Positions 1 to 6,429 are shown, counted from the stretch's first letter. The stretch: 8,741 bases of DNA from Cuspidothrix sp046080565 (GCA_046080565.1 JBJTUF010000308.1:1-8741), one strand, 5' to 3'. The notes: generated from the letters alone by a model not told the origin. Numbers and translations: made by a program.

Positions 1-136
1 TGGGGTACATCAAATGTTCCAAAAAACTATAGAAGAATTAATGCAATTTAGCCGCTATCGGTTGAAGGATTACATCAAAGGGCAAAGAGCTATGAAGCTT
101 GCTCTCTCTAGCTTCTAGCTATCTTGTCCTCCTGTC
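1..136. mobile_element. Possible terminal part of an insertion element truncating the neighbouring gene
   Basis: The adjoining minus-strand gene follows its family down to a Gly-Lys-Val-Ala motif ending at about 137, then reads five unrelated residues (DRRTR) and a stop at 119-121. Sequence left of about 133-137 therefore seems to belong to another unit. That unit carries the end of a basic ORF on + whose stop lies about 18 bases from the junction, as is usual for a transposase gene near an IS end. A short inverted repeat (TAGCT-TCT-AGCTA, 109-121) sits beside the junction. The other end and any target duplication are outside the window, so the IS identity is inference. A rearrangement or assembly join would look the same. 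Confidence 0.33.
2..118 (+). CDS. C-terminal fragment of an unrecognised ORF, perhaps a transposase
   Basis: A frame open from the window edge gives 38 codons and a TAG stop at 116-118. The residues are Lys/Arg/Gln-rich and helical in character, with a stretch such as LMQFSRYRLKDYIKGQRAMK. I do not recognise the family. The basic C-terminus and a stop just before the point where the next gene is cut would suit a transposase. The frame is short enough that it could be open by chance. The start lies outside the window. Confidence 0.33.
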   Translation, partial: GVHQMFQKTIEELMQFSRYRLKDYIKGQRAMKLALSSF

Positions 137-1717
137 AGCAACTTTACCTGTTAGTTGGGCATTAGTTGTAGTGTTTTGAATAGCATAAGCTACAGCTACT
201 ACGCCATTTTTCACTGCTACACTGTTGGGAAGTAAGGCCGTACCCACAGGAGGTGTAATTGTGGGGGTCAAAGTACCAGCGACAGTGAGAGAACCTGTAT
301 TACTGATGGTGTAAATGTCAACGGTATTACCAGTAACTACAAATAGCTGTTTGCTAACTGGATCAAAAGCGGGAATTTCTGCCCCATTAACACTGGTAGC
401 ACCACCAACTTTAGTTAAAAAGCTGGTGTTATTGTTGGTAATAGTAATATTTTGGGAAGTTGTCGCCCCTAAAGAGATGCCCGCAGATGGTGTACTAATG
501 GTTAAAGTTGCGGTTTCTGTTCCTTCAACTATGGCATCATCAGCCACAATAAAGGACACAGAACCAGTAGTTTGTCCATTGGCAATAGTAATTGTATTTC
601 TACTCAGGTAATAATCGCTGGCTGTAATTCCAGTTCCTGATACTCCCAAGTTCACAGTTTGATTACCGGAAACCGCACTAGAAGCTGTAGCTGTGACTGT
701 GATAATTGTTGTTCCTGCTTCTGTACCCGCATTGGAACTTACAGATAAATTAACTGTAGGTGTGGCTGGGATATCATTATCAGTGATGACAATGTTTTGA
801 GTAGTATTGCCTAAGATAATCCCCACCGAAAGATTACTAATTGTTAATGTGGCGGTTTCTGTTCCTTCCACTAAAACATCATCTACAACGGTGAAGGTGA
901 CAGAACCTGTGGTTTGTCCGTTGGGAATTGTAATAATGTTATTGCTGAGGGTAAAATCTCCAGATGTGATACCTGTTCCAGTTACACCTAAGTTAACTGT
1001 TTGATTGCCGGAAACAGCACTAGAAGCAGTAGCAGTTACTGTGATTACAGTTGTCCCTGCTTCTGTACCAGCGTTACTACTAACAGATAGGTTAACTGTG
1101 GGTATGGTGGCAGCAATAGTGAACGCACTTGAGCTAAAAGGGACATCAGGGGCAGTACCATCACTGCTTTGATCTCCTGTACCATCCTGTGTGATCCAGT
1201 TAGCTGGATTATTGATCAATGGGAGGTATGAAACAAATTCTGCTTGTCCACTCCGAGTACCATTATATACAGCAACATCAATACTACCTGGTAAAGCTAG
1301 GGCATTTAAACCAGCCGTAAGTCCTGTGTTTGTTAAAGTACCAGTTGCAGTATTACTAAAAGCATTGCTAGAGATCGCAGTAATAAATGTTGGTGCAGCA
1401 GTAGTTCCTTGATAGGCGTAAATAGATTCATCACTATTACCAAGGGCAATTGTTCCTGAAGAGAGTGTACCTGTACTTGCGGATTTAGTGACTAAACTTG
1501 TGTTGCTAATTTTGACAATAGTACCTGCTGTCACTAAAGAAGTAGCTGTCCAAGTAAATCTCCCTTCACCAGTATTAAAGGCAGAACCATCCCATTCATT
1601 ATCCTCAAAGGTAATGGTTTCACCTATGTTAATGTCAACAATTGCCACAAAAGCAAAATCGTCATTGCCATCTGCATTAAATCCAACAAATGCTATATTT
1701 CCGGCTGTAAGTGCCAT
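119..1717 (-). CDS. Calx-beta / choice-of-anchor I type protein, 3'-truncated
   Basis: The 532-residue product resembles large cyanobacterial extracellular proteins. Residues 1-204 form a Gly/Thr/Ser-rich beta domain opening MALTAGNIAFVGFNADGND, as seen at the N-terminus of such multi-domain proteins, with no hydrophobic signal peptide. Residues 205-318 and 319-432 are two Calx-beta domains of 114 residues, each with DDxxVEGTETATLTIS and an ITDND or ITNNN end. From 433 (FLTKVGGATSVNGAEIPAFD) begins the beta-propeller-like choice-of-anchor I region, which should run for hundreds of residues. It stops after about 95, following GKVA, where relatives recalled from memory continue FFNA. The last codons appear to come from inserted DNA. 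The ATG has a good Shine-Dalgarno site (AAGGAG, 1723-1728, 5-base spacer). The stub lacks its C-terminus, where a type I secretion signal would be expected, so it is probably non-functional or unexported. Confidence 0.85.
   Translation of the reverse strand: MALTAGNIAFVGFNADGNDDFAFVAIVDINIGETITFEDNEWDGSAFNTGEGRFTWTATSLVTAGTIVKISNTSLVTKSASTGTLSSGTIALGNSDESIYAYQGTTAAPTFITAISSNAFSNTATGTLTNTGLTAGLNALALPGSIDVAVYNGTRSGQAEFVSYLPLINNPANWITQDGTGDQSSDGTAPDVPFSSSAFTIAATIPTVNLSVSSNAGTEAGTTVITVTATASSAVSGNQTVNLGVTGTGITSGDFTLSNNIITIPNGQTTGSVTFTVVDDVLVEGTETATLTISNLSVGIILGNTTQNIVITDNDIPATPTVNLSVSSNAGTEAGTTIITVTATASSAVSGNQTVNLGVSGTGITASDYYLSRNTITIANGQTTGSVSFIVADDAIVEGTETATLTISTPSAGISLGATTSQNITITNNNTSFLTKVGGATSVNGAEIPAFDPVSKQLFVVTGNTVDIYTISNTGSLTVAGTLTPTITPPVGTALLPNSVAVKNGVVAVAYAIQNTTTNAQLTGKVADRRTR
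422..1105 (-). repeat. Two tandem 342-bp Calx-beta coding units
   Basis: Unit 1 (1105 down to 764) and unit 2 (763 down to 422) each encode 114 residues with no spacer. Both share PTVNLSVSSNAGTEAGTT, ASSAVSGNQTVNLGV and NGQTTGSV. The protein is much more conserved than the DNA: many third-position differences are visible, for instance ACCGGAAACCGCAC against GCCGGAAACAGCAC. This points to an older duplication kept under selection. Confidence 0.9.
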
Positions 1718-1730
1718 AGATTCTCCTTAG

Positions 1731-2152
1731 AAGTTGTTTTTTGAGTTTGAAATTTGCCAAAAATAAACTACACAATTAAAAAGCGATCGCACCTTTAAAA
1801 AAATCCATATCCATCAGGATTAATTAATAAAGTTATGTTTTGATTCACAGCAAAAAATAAACTACAAAACCGAGGTTTGTAGCTGGAACTATCTCTGGTG
1901 TTATTGGAAGTAATTTTTAGTTACTGGTGAGAAACAACCGCATTACTACTGATTGTGTAGTAAAGTTTTCTGTTATTAATTAAGCTATCGTAGTAAAATT
2001 AAGAAGTAATTATCTTATTGTTAAATAACGGTTAATATTTGCCGTATTTATACTCATAAAACCTAAATCCGTAATCATAGCAGGAGGTAGGGCAGAAAGC
2101 CAAAAACTTATATCGTAAGTGATTCCCCAAACTTAATATAGCAGAAGACAAA
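1731..2152. other. Non-coding spacer upstream of the Calx-beta gene
   Basis: I see no gene here. It holds a HIP1 site and a 14-base direct repeat AAAAATAAACTACA at 1759-1772 and 1853-1866. A small hairpin (CTACAAA/TTTGTAG, 1862-1882, 7-base loop) overlaps the second copy. The promoter of the leftward gene should lie here, but no pair of -35/-10 boxes stands out. The stretch 1960-2060 is very AT-rich. Confidence 0.5.
1783..1790. other. HIP1 octamer
   Basis: An exact GCGATCGC, the highly iterated palindrome of cyanobacterial genomes. This copy lies in the spacer upstream of the leftward Calx-beta gene. Confidence 0.9.
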
Positions 2153-2230
2153 AGGCAATAGTAAAACCCTGGCTATGATTAGGTTTCAAGAATTAATTAT
2201 GTTCTTATCATCCTGGCTACAGCTATATTA
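2153..2230. repeat. Dispersed intergenic repeat, copy A
   Basis: This stretch aligns without gaps to 4724-4801 in direct orientation, with about 66 of 78 positions identical by eye. Shared blocks include AATAGTAAAACCC, GCTATGATTAGGTTT and ATCATCCTGGCTACA. Copy A also carries CCTGGCTA twice (near 2168-2175 and 2212-2219). It lies downstream of the leftward TPR gene, as copy B lies downstream of the SSL1498-type gene. It has no coding capacity. Confidence 0.85.
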
Positions 2231-2255
2231 TATTCGCCGAAAACTTTTCTTTAAT

Positions 2256-2306
2256 TCTCCCTTGCGGAAAAAAGGGAGACTGTATTCAATCATACTCCCT
2301 TTTTTT
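2256..2306 (-). terminator. Intrinsic terminator of the TPR gene, with an alternative hairpin
   Basis: Read leftward, 2305-2295 (AAAAAAGGGAG) pairs with 2278-2268 (CTCCCTTTTTT) to make an 11-bp stem with a 16-base loop and a U-rich 3' arm, 40 bases past the TPR stop codon. A rival perfect 8-bp stem is TCTCCCTT (2256-2263) with AAGGGAGA (2272-2279) and an 8-base loop. The two share the 2272-2279 arm and exclude each other. The main stem has A and T runs on both sides, so it could work in either direction. Confidence 0.75.
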
Positions 2307-2345
2307 GATTATTATTTAATCTCCAGGCCTATTCCTTATTCTCCA

Positions 2346-4505
2346 TTACAACTTAGGTAAAATATTTGGCAATAGCTGACCTGGAAGTTTAGACAAAGCT
2401 AAATTTTGTCCTTGAATACCTAACTCATTATGGAAAGTCCGAATCGTGTTAATAATATGGCTAATTGTTGTTTGATAGTTTTCTGTTTCTTTGGCAAATC
2501 CTGTTAATGCTTGTAAGTGATTTTCTAAAGCTGATTCTAAAGCCTGAGATAACATTTTTTTATCACAATTAAAAGCTACATTTGTGACTGAGTAATAGTA
2601 AGCCAATCCCAGATTATTATGTGTCAACCAGATATCAAAGCTTAATGGTAAATTACTGAATGAGTGGGCAGTTTTCAAGGCTTCTTCATAAGCATGAATA
2701 CAGAATTGTACAAGTTGTTGTTTATCTTCCTTTATTGTTTGTGATTGGTTGGCTAGATGCCAATAGGCAATACCGAGATTGTTTTGCGTTGCTGCATAAC
2801 CGTGGGGAACATTTTTTGGTCTTCTATATTTTAAAGCCTCATTATAAACCTGAATTGCTAATTGCAGATTTTCCATTGGTTTTTCATATTGGGAAAGATT
2901 CCAATATGCTGTGCCAATATTATTTTGAATCATCCCATATTTTAGCGGTTCGTCTACTGGTTGATAATGAATGGATGCTAATTTATAAGCAGTGATCGCT
3001 TTTTGCAAATTTTCTACAGGCTGATTATACTGTCCTAAATGCCAGTAAGCTGTACCCAAATTATTCTGACAAGCAGCATATTTTAAAGGTTCTATTTCTT
3101 CTTGTCGGTAATGTAAAGCTTCTTGGTAAGCAATTACAGCAGCTTGCCAATTTTCTACGGGTTCAGCAAATTTGGACAAATCACCATAGGCCGTCCCTAG
3201 ATTATTTTGGATACGTGCATAGGTTTCTGGTTGACTATCACCTGTAATTAATTTCAGTGCTAATTTATAAAAATCTATGGCTTGTTGAATATAGATTTTT
3301 GCTTCTTCTGCACTATCAGGAATACGGTGTAACATCCAATAAAGTGTACCCAGATCATTTAAAATATCTGGCAATTGTGGAGAATTTTCATCATGGCTAA
3401 CTGCTTCTTGATAGGCTAAAATAGCAATCATCAAGTTTTCTAAGGTCACATCTCCTTGTTCAATTTGCAAGCGATACAAATTACCCAAATTCTGATAGGC
3501 AATTGCTAAATCTTCACCCCTAGCCTCTTGAATATGTAATTCTTCAATTTCTGCCAGAATTTCCTGTGTTTTTCCACTATGATCAATGCTGAGTGTGGCA
3601 TTAATTAAGCTTTTTAATTCTTGGTTAATGTGAGATAAGGAAGGAAAACTTTGCTTATGACTAATTGGTGAAACCGTAGGAGATTTGGCTGGAGTTTCGT
3701 TTAATAAATCCTCCTGAATAGATGTAGTTAAATCAACGGGAGTTTGTTGTTTAACTTCTTGAAAAATTTCCTGATGATCAAAAGTAAAAGATTCAAAATT
3801 TTGCCGTTCTAAATTACGAGAATCACCAAAAACTTCCCCATAATCTCGATTATCTATAGTGGGGGTAGGTTCTCCTGCAAATACAAATACACCCGTCCGA
3901 CAATGCCAAAATTGGGGCGCTGATTGCTGAATTGCAGACAACCAAGGACGAGAAACCCAAAATAATAGACTAGATTCTAAAAAGCGACTAGATTCCTTTG
4001 CAAATAAGTGCTGTTCACTCAAATGCAGATAATTTAAAAATAACCGTTGCACCGCAACTGGTTCTTTAGTCAACATTTCCACCCCCACAATTTGAAATCC
4101 AGGGATGGGTAAAGGACGACCAGGATGATCCGGTGATCCTCCCACCAGTGGCGGTGGATAATTGACCAACCATTGATTGATTTGGGCTATGGGATTGGGG
4201 TCGCTTACATTTAAACGCAAAGTTACCAATCGTGGATAAGCTGGAGTGCTAAGTTCCCCCGCGTTGGCTCGCTGATAAAGAATTTGTCCTACAGGATAGG
4301 CTAAAGTTGAATGTAATCTTGCTGCTATGCGATTTCTTAAATTGAGATCATCACAAATAGCAAAGAGAATTTGCCGACGTAAACCAAGACTTAAAGCAAG
4401 CTTTAGGCGTTGATATAGTTGGCGATTCAAACTAATGTTTTCTGTCTGTACAGTTTCATTCACGCTTCTATCTATTTGGGATTTAACCCTTTTTTCTGTA
4501 TACAT
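2346..4505 (-). CDS. Tetratricopeptide-repeat protein with a degenerate NTPase-like N-terminal region
   Basis: 719 residues. Residues about 28-215 form a globular domain. RRQILFAICDDLNLRNRIAA and, near 199-210, FWHCRTGVFVF resemble a block seen in cyanobacterial STAND-like TPR proteins (recalled form: APDFWxWRSGVFEF). No Walker A (GxxxxGKT/S) is visible, so ATP binding is doubtful. Residues about 215-325 are a polar linker. From about 330 to 690 come roughly seven long TPR units with the core QNNLGTAYWHL, the middle four repeating every 47 residues, against 34 in a canonical TPR. There is no signal peptide or transmembrane segment, so the protein is probably cytoplasmic. Protein binding is the likely role of the repeats; partner and pathway cannot be told. 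The ATG has no spaced Shine-Dalgarno site: the only AGG touches the start codon. The gene stands alone and ends at a strong terminator. Confidence 0.85.
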   Translation of the reverse strand: MYTEKRVKSQIDRSVNETVQTENISLNRQLYQRLKLALSLGLRRQILFAICDDLNLRNRIAARLHSTLAYPVGQILYQRANAGELSTPAYPRLVTLRLNVSDPNPIAQINQWLVNYPPPLVGGSPDHPGRPLPIPGFQIVGVEMLTKEPVAVQRLFLNYLHLSEQHLFAKESSRFLESSLLFWVSRPWLSAIQQSAPQFWHCRTGVFVFAGEPTPTIDNRDYGEVFGDSRNLERQNFESFTFDHQEIFQEVKQQTPVDLTTSIQEDLLNETPAKSPTVSPISHKQSFPSLSHINQELKSLINATLSIDHSGKTQEILAEIEELHIQEARGEDLAIAYQNLGNLYRLQIEQGDVTLENLMIAILAYQEAVSHDENSPQLPDILNDLGTLYWMLHRIPDSAEEAKIYIQQAIDFYKLALKLITGDSQPETYARIQNNLGTAYGDLSKFAEPVENWQAAVIAYQEALHYRQEEIEPLKYAACQNNLGTAYWHLGQYNQPVENLQKAITAYKLASIHYQPVDEPLKYGMIQNNIGTAYWNLSQYEKPMENLQLAIQVYNEALKYRRPKNVPHGYAATQNNLGIAYWHLANQSQTIKEDKQQLVQFCIHAYEEALKTAHSFSNLPLSFDIWLTHNNLGLAYYYSVTNVAFNCDKKMLSQALESALENHLQALTGFAKETENYQTTISHIINTIRTFHNELGIQGQNLALSKLPGQLLPNILPKL
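2760..3323 (-). repeat. Four tandem 141-bp TPR-coding units
   Basis: The matching motif (CCAATAGGC, CCAATATGC, CCAGTAAGC, ACCATAGGC) starts at 2760, 2901, 3042 and 3183, so the spacing is exactly 141 bp (47 codons) each time. Each unit encodes NNLGTAYW-type helix A followed by ENLQxAIxxYxxAL helix B and a Pro-containing link. The units differ at many bases, so they are not recent copies. Confidence 0.9.
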
Positions 4506-4690
4506 CCTGACCGAATAAATTTAATATTAATGTCACATCTCATAATTTTGATTTTCACGGAGATATTTTCTTTTTCAGGATGAATCAATTTTTCTAGTCT
4601 AGATTATTAAAAAAATATTTTATAGAACTCCTATTTGATTTTTGAACGGAACTCGGTACACCTTTATATTCTCGACTCCTCTGTCTCTTG

Positions 4691-4726
4691 CCTATGGTTA
4701 CTTTGACTTCGCTCAGTAACCATAGG
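4691..4726. repeat. Perfect 12-bp-stem hairpin with cyanobacterial palindromic-repeat core
   Basis: CCTATGGTTACT (4691-4702) pairs perfectly with AGTAACCATAGG (4715-4726) around a 12-base loop. The loop and stem edge read TTGACTTCGCTCAGT, which resembles a short sequence common between cyanobacterial genes (recalled form: TTCGACTTCGCTCAG). There is no T-run after either arm, so it is not a classic intrinsic terminator. It overlaps the left edge of repeat copy B. Confidence 0.75.
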
Positions 4727-4801
4727 GAATAGTAAAACCCTTGCTATGATTAGGTTTTAAGGATCAATAATGCCCTAATCATCCTGGCTACAATTATATC
4801 A
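4724..4801. repeat. Dispersed intergenic repeat, copy B
   Basis: The direct-orientation partner of 2153-2230. It contains a better inverted repeat than copy A: ATGATTAGG (4746-4754) with CCTAATCAT (4774-4782) and a 19-base loop. Its right edge runs into the TGA stop codon of the SSL1498-type gene (4799-4801). It probably forms part of that gene's 3' untranslated region. Confidence 0.85.
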
Positions 4802-4978
4802 ACTAATATTAGAAACGGAAAAAGCAACAAAAATTACTCCGCCAACTAACAATGCTGCTGCAAGTCCTAGAATAATATAAGTACGCTTCTGACTGTCCGT
4901 AGGTGGTTCAGCTTGATAAACTTTGGGTTCTTTTGCAAAGTTATTCAGAAGACCGCTCTCTTCGTTTGTATATGGCAT
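4799..4978 (-). CDS. SSL1498-family light-harvesting-like small membrane protein
   Basis: 59 residues, starting MPYTNEESGLLNNFAKEPKV and followed by a QAEPP motif. This matches the conserved N-terminus of the small cyanobacterial family named after Synechocystis ssl1498, annotated as light-harvesting-like; the assignment is from memory. Residues about 34-54 (YIILGLAAALLVGGVIFVAF) form one transmembrane helix following a Lys-Arg pair, with a short tail VSNIS. The N-terminal half is soluble and Pro/Glu-rich. The protein is likely in thylakoid or plasma membrane; its molecular role is not established. An AGGA (4987-4990) sits 8 bases before the ATG, and a perfect TATAAT lies upstream. It is divergent from the PH-domain gene and separate from the TPR gene. 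The length is full for the family. Confidence 0.83.
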   Translation of the reverse strand: MPYTNEESGLLNNFAKEPKVYQAEPPTDSQKRTYIILGLAAALLVGGVIFVAFSVSNIS

Positions 4979-5014
4979 GAATTAATTCCTGATTATTTTT
5001 TTTACTATCATTAC

Positions 5015-5043
5015 ATTATAAATTGATTTTCATGAAAATATAC
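5015..5043 (-). promoter_or_regulatory. Putative promoter of the SSL1498-type gene with a palindrome in its spacer
   Basis: On the minus strand a perfect TATAAT (5020-5015) would place transcription start near 5008, about 30 bases before the ATG at 4978. The -35 position at 17 bases holds only GTATAT. The spacer contains a 14-base perfect palindrome, ATTTTCATGAAAAT (5026-5039), which could be an operator or could be chance in AT-rich DNA. Confidence 0.45.
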
Positions 5044-5116
5044 AGTTCTTAATATTTATTATTAAATGTTTACTATATAACTTAGAAATATTATTTAATA
5101 CACCTTGTTTATACCC

Positions 5117-5182
5117 AGATCCCTAACTTCTTTCATTGATTGTCTCCATAAATGATAAATTAATCATAGAAGTCGGGGATCT
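5117..5182 (+). repeat. MITE-like palindromic element, copy 1
   Basis: 66 bp with 15-base terminal inverted repeats: AGATCCCTAACTTCT (5117-5131) and AGAAGTCGGGGATCT (5168-5182). They pair at 13 positions plus one G-T wobble. The whole element is about 57 of 67 positions identical to the reverse complement of 6430-6496. It has no coding capacity. AGATCCCCGACTTCT-type palindromes are familiar from Nostoc/Anabaena spacers (recalled). It ends 64 bases before the PH-domain gene. Confidence 0.88.
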
Positions 5183-5184
5183 TT

Positions 5185-5213
5185 TTGGTTCACCTGAATT
5201 CTGATTATAAAAT
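5185..5213 (+). promoter_or_regulatory. Weak candidate promoter of the PH-domain gene
   Basis: TTGGTT (5185-5190) and TAAAAT (5208-5213) are 17 bases apart, fair matches to -35 and -10 boxes. The -35 lies directly against the right end of the MITE-like element. Start of transcription would be near 5220, leaving a leader of about 27 bases. AT-rich DNA makes chance matches likely. Confidence 0.33.
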
Positions 5214-5246
5214 AAAAGTCATGTATCTACACAAGAGATAAACATC

Positions 5247-5857
5247 ATGTTCAAAAATATGGCTATGGATGCGTTAGGATTGAGTGACATTGGTGCTGTC
5301 ATCAAACCAGAAGACTATAACAAAGTTGATAGTGATGATTATGTACTGCATGAAGAAGGGGAAAAATCTATTTTTTAATTAAGTCAAAAACCGATGAATA
5401 CTGTTTTACTAATTTAGCCTTAATTCATCTAGATGGAACTTCTGCGGTGAGTAAAAAACGGTTACTCAAGCGTTTTAACTATAGTCACAATATCATTAAA
5501 GATGTGAAGTTAGAAACTGCTGGAACAGTAGACATGGATATTGAAATCAAATTAAATATGGGTGAACATTCCTATTCTATTGATGTGGCAAAAGCTTATA
5601 TTGCTCCTTTGAAAGATTTGTACAAAGCTTTAGTAAAAATTGCCTCTATTCAGCGAGAAAACTCTTTGTATATGCAATATGCCCAAACCAGTTTAACTAC
5701 AGCATCGAATACTGTTAGTCGTTCCACAACTACCTCGACTTCAGAAGAACAATTTAAGGCAATTAACCAGTATTGTTTTAATTGGTTAAAATATGCCCAT
5801 GATACTTATGTACGTAAAGATTTTGGTGATATCTTTGAGAAATTTATTAACAATTAA
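5247..5857 (+). pseudogene. YvbH-like bacterial PH-domain protein gene with a -1 frameshift
   Basis: ATG at 5247 reads MFKNMAMDALGLSDIGAVIK and on to HEEGEK, then stops at 5376-5378 after 43 codons. Adding one A to the run at 5362-5366 gives KIYFLIKSKTDEYCFTN and an open frame to the TAA at 5855-5857, 203 residues in all. That matches the roughly 204-residue length of Bacillus YvbH-type proteins (recalled). The first two thirds are the PH-like domain, with the hallmark DEYCFTNLALIHLDGTSAVS and later LETAGTVDMDIEIKL. The last third (about 140-203) is helical and matches the YvbH C-terminal extension, ending YVRKDFGDIFEKFINN. The family is soluble and its function unknown. Codons on both sides look intact, so the lesion is recent, or it is a sequencing error in a homopolymer. 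A GTG at 5447 could start only a fragment. Confidence 0.88.
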
Positions 5858-5874
5858 TGATTGGATAAAACTTG

Positions 5875-5904
5875 TATAATTAGGGTGGGTAATATATCCG
5901 CCCT
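5875..5904 (+). promoter_or_regulatory. Possible promoter and leader hairpin before the DUF29 gene
   Basis: A perfect TATAAT lies at 5875-5880 in the 82-base gap after the PH-domain gene, but no good -35 lies 16-18 bases upstream. Just after it, AGGGTGG (5882-5888) can pair with CCGCCCT (5898-5904), six Watson-Crick pairs and one G-T, with a 9-base loop. The hairpin could equally be a weak end for the upstream transcript, though no T-run follows. Confidence 0.33.
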
Positions 5905-5939
5905 GAAAGTCATCAGTAAAGAGAAGAGGAGGCAAAAAA

Positions 5940-6389
5940 ATGACACAAACACCAGTAAAAAGTCTCTATAATCAAGATTTTGCTCTTTGGCTTGAAAATA
6001 CAGTCCAACAATTAAAACAGAGAAATTTTCATCATATTGATTGGGAAAATTTAATTGAGGAGGTGGAATCTTTGGGAGGAAGAGAGAGACGGGACTTAGA
6101 AAATCGGTTAACAACTTTATTTGAACACGCATTAAAACGGTGTTATGTCCCTTTATCTGATTGTTACAGAGGATGGGAAAATACTATTAAACGCACTCAA
6201 AAAGACTTGAAAAAATTGTTAAGAGATTCTCCTAGTTTAGAAAATTATTTTTTAGCAATGTTGAGTGAATGTTACACAGATGCAGTAGATAACTTAATTG
6301 ATGAATATGATGTTAGTTTTCCTAATGTTTGTCCTTTTCCGCAGGATGTAGAAATTTTATTAAGTCATAAATTTTGGGATGAGAATTAA
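5940..6389 (+). CDS. DUF29 family protein
   Basis: 149 residues, the normal length for DUF29, a family found in many copies in cyanobacteria with no known function. Family marks are YNQDFALWLENTVQQLKQRN at the N-terminus, then DWENLIEEVESLGGRERRDL (about residues 39-58), a basic helical stretch HALKRCYVPLSD, and a C-terminal PFPQDVEILLSHKFWDEN. The protein is predicted mostly helical and soluble, with no signal peptide or transmembrane segment. The start is well supported: AGGAGG (5927-5932) lies 7 bases before the ATG. It follows the PH-domain gene by 82 bases and may be co-transcribed with it. The pair sits between two inverted MITE-like elements, the second of which may act as its 3' hairpin. 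Confidence 0.88.
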   Translation: MTQTPVKSLYNQDFALWLENTVQQLKQRNFHHIDWENLIEEVESLGGRERRDLENRLTTLFEHALKRCYVPLSDCYRGWENTIKRTQKDLKKLLRDSPSLENYFLAMLSECYTDAVDNLIDEYDVSFPNVCPFPQDVEILLSHKFWDEN

Positions 6390-6429
6390 AAATATCGTTA
6401 GTATTTAGCTATAGTAATATTTGACACCC

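Noticed and set aside
422..1105. Possible CRISPR or short tandem array from the regular repeats
   Set aside because: The repeats are long in-frame protein-domain units with codon-position divergence and no unique spacers.
315..1730. Four plus-strand ORFs (315-611, 807-1004, 1191-1412, 1488-1730)
   Set aside because: They lie antisense to the Calx-beta gene, have low-complexity Val/Pro/Leu composition mirroring its Thr/Gly/Asn codons, and repeat with its 342-bp period.
2175..2360. Plus-strand ORF of 61 codons
   Set aside because: It runs through dispersed repeat copy A and both arms of the terminator into the TPR gene end; composition is random-looking and there is no ribosome binding site.
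2660..2995. Plus-strand ORF of 111 codons
   Set aside because: Antisense to the TPR repeats, which have clear protein-level conservation; the plus frame shows no family features.
5854..6132. Minus-strand ORF of 92 codons
   Set aside because: Antisense to the well-supported DUF29 gene, which has a strong Shine-Dalgarno site and family motifs.
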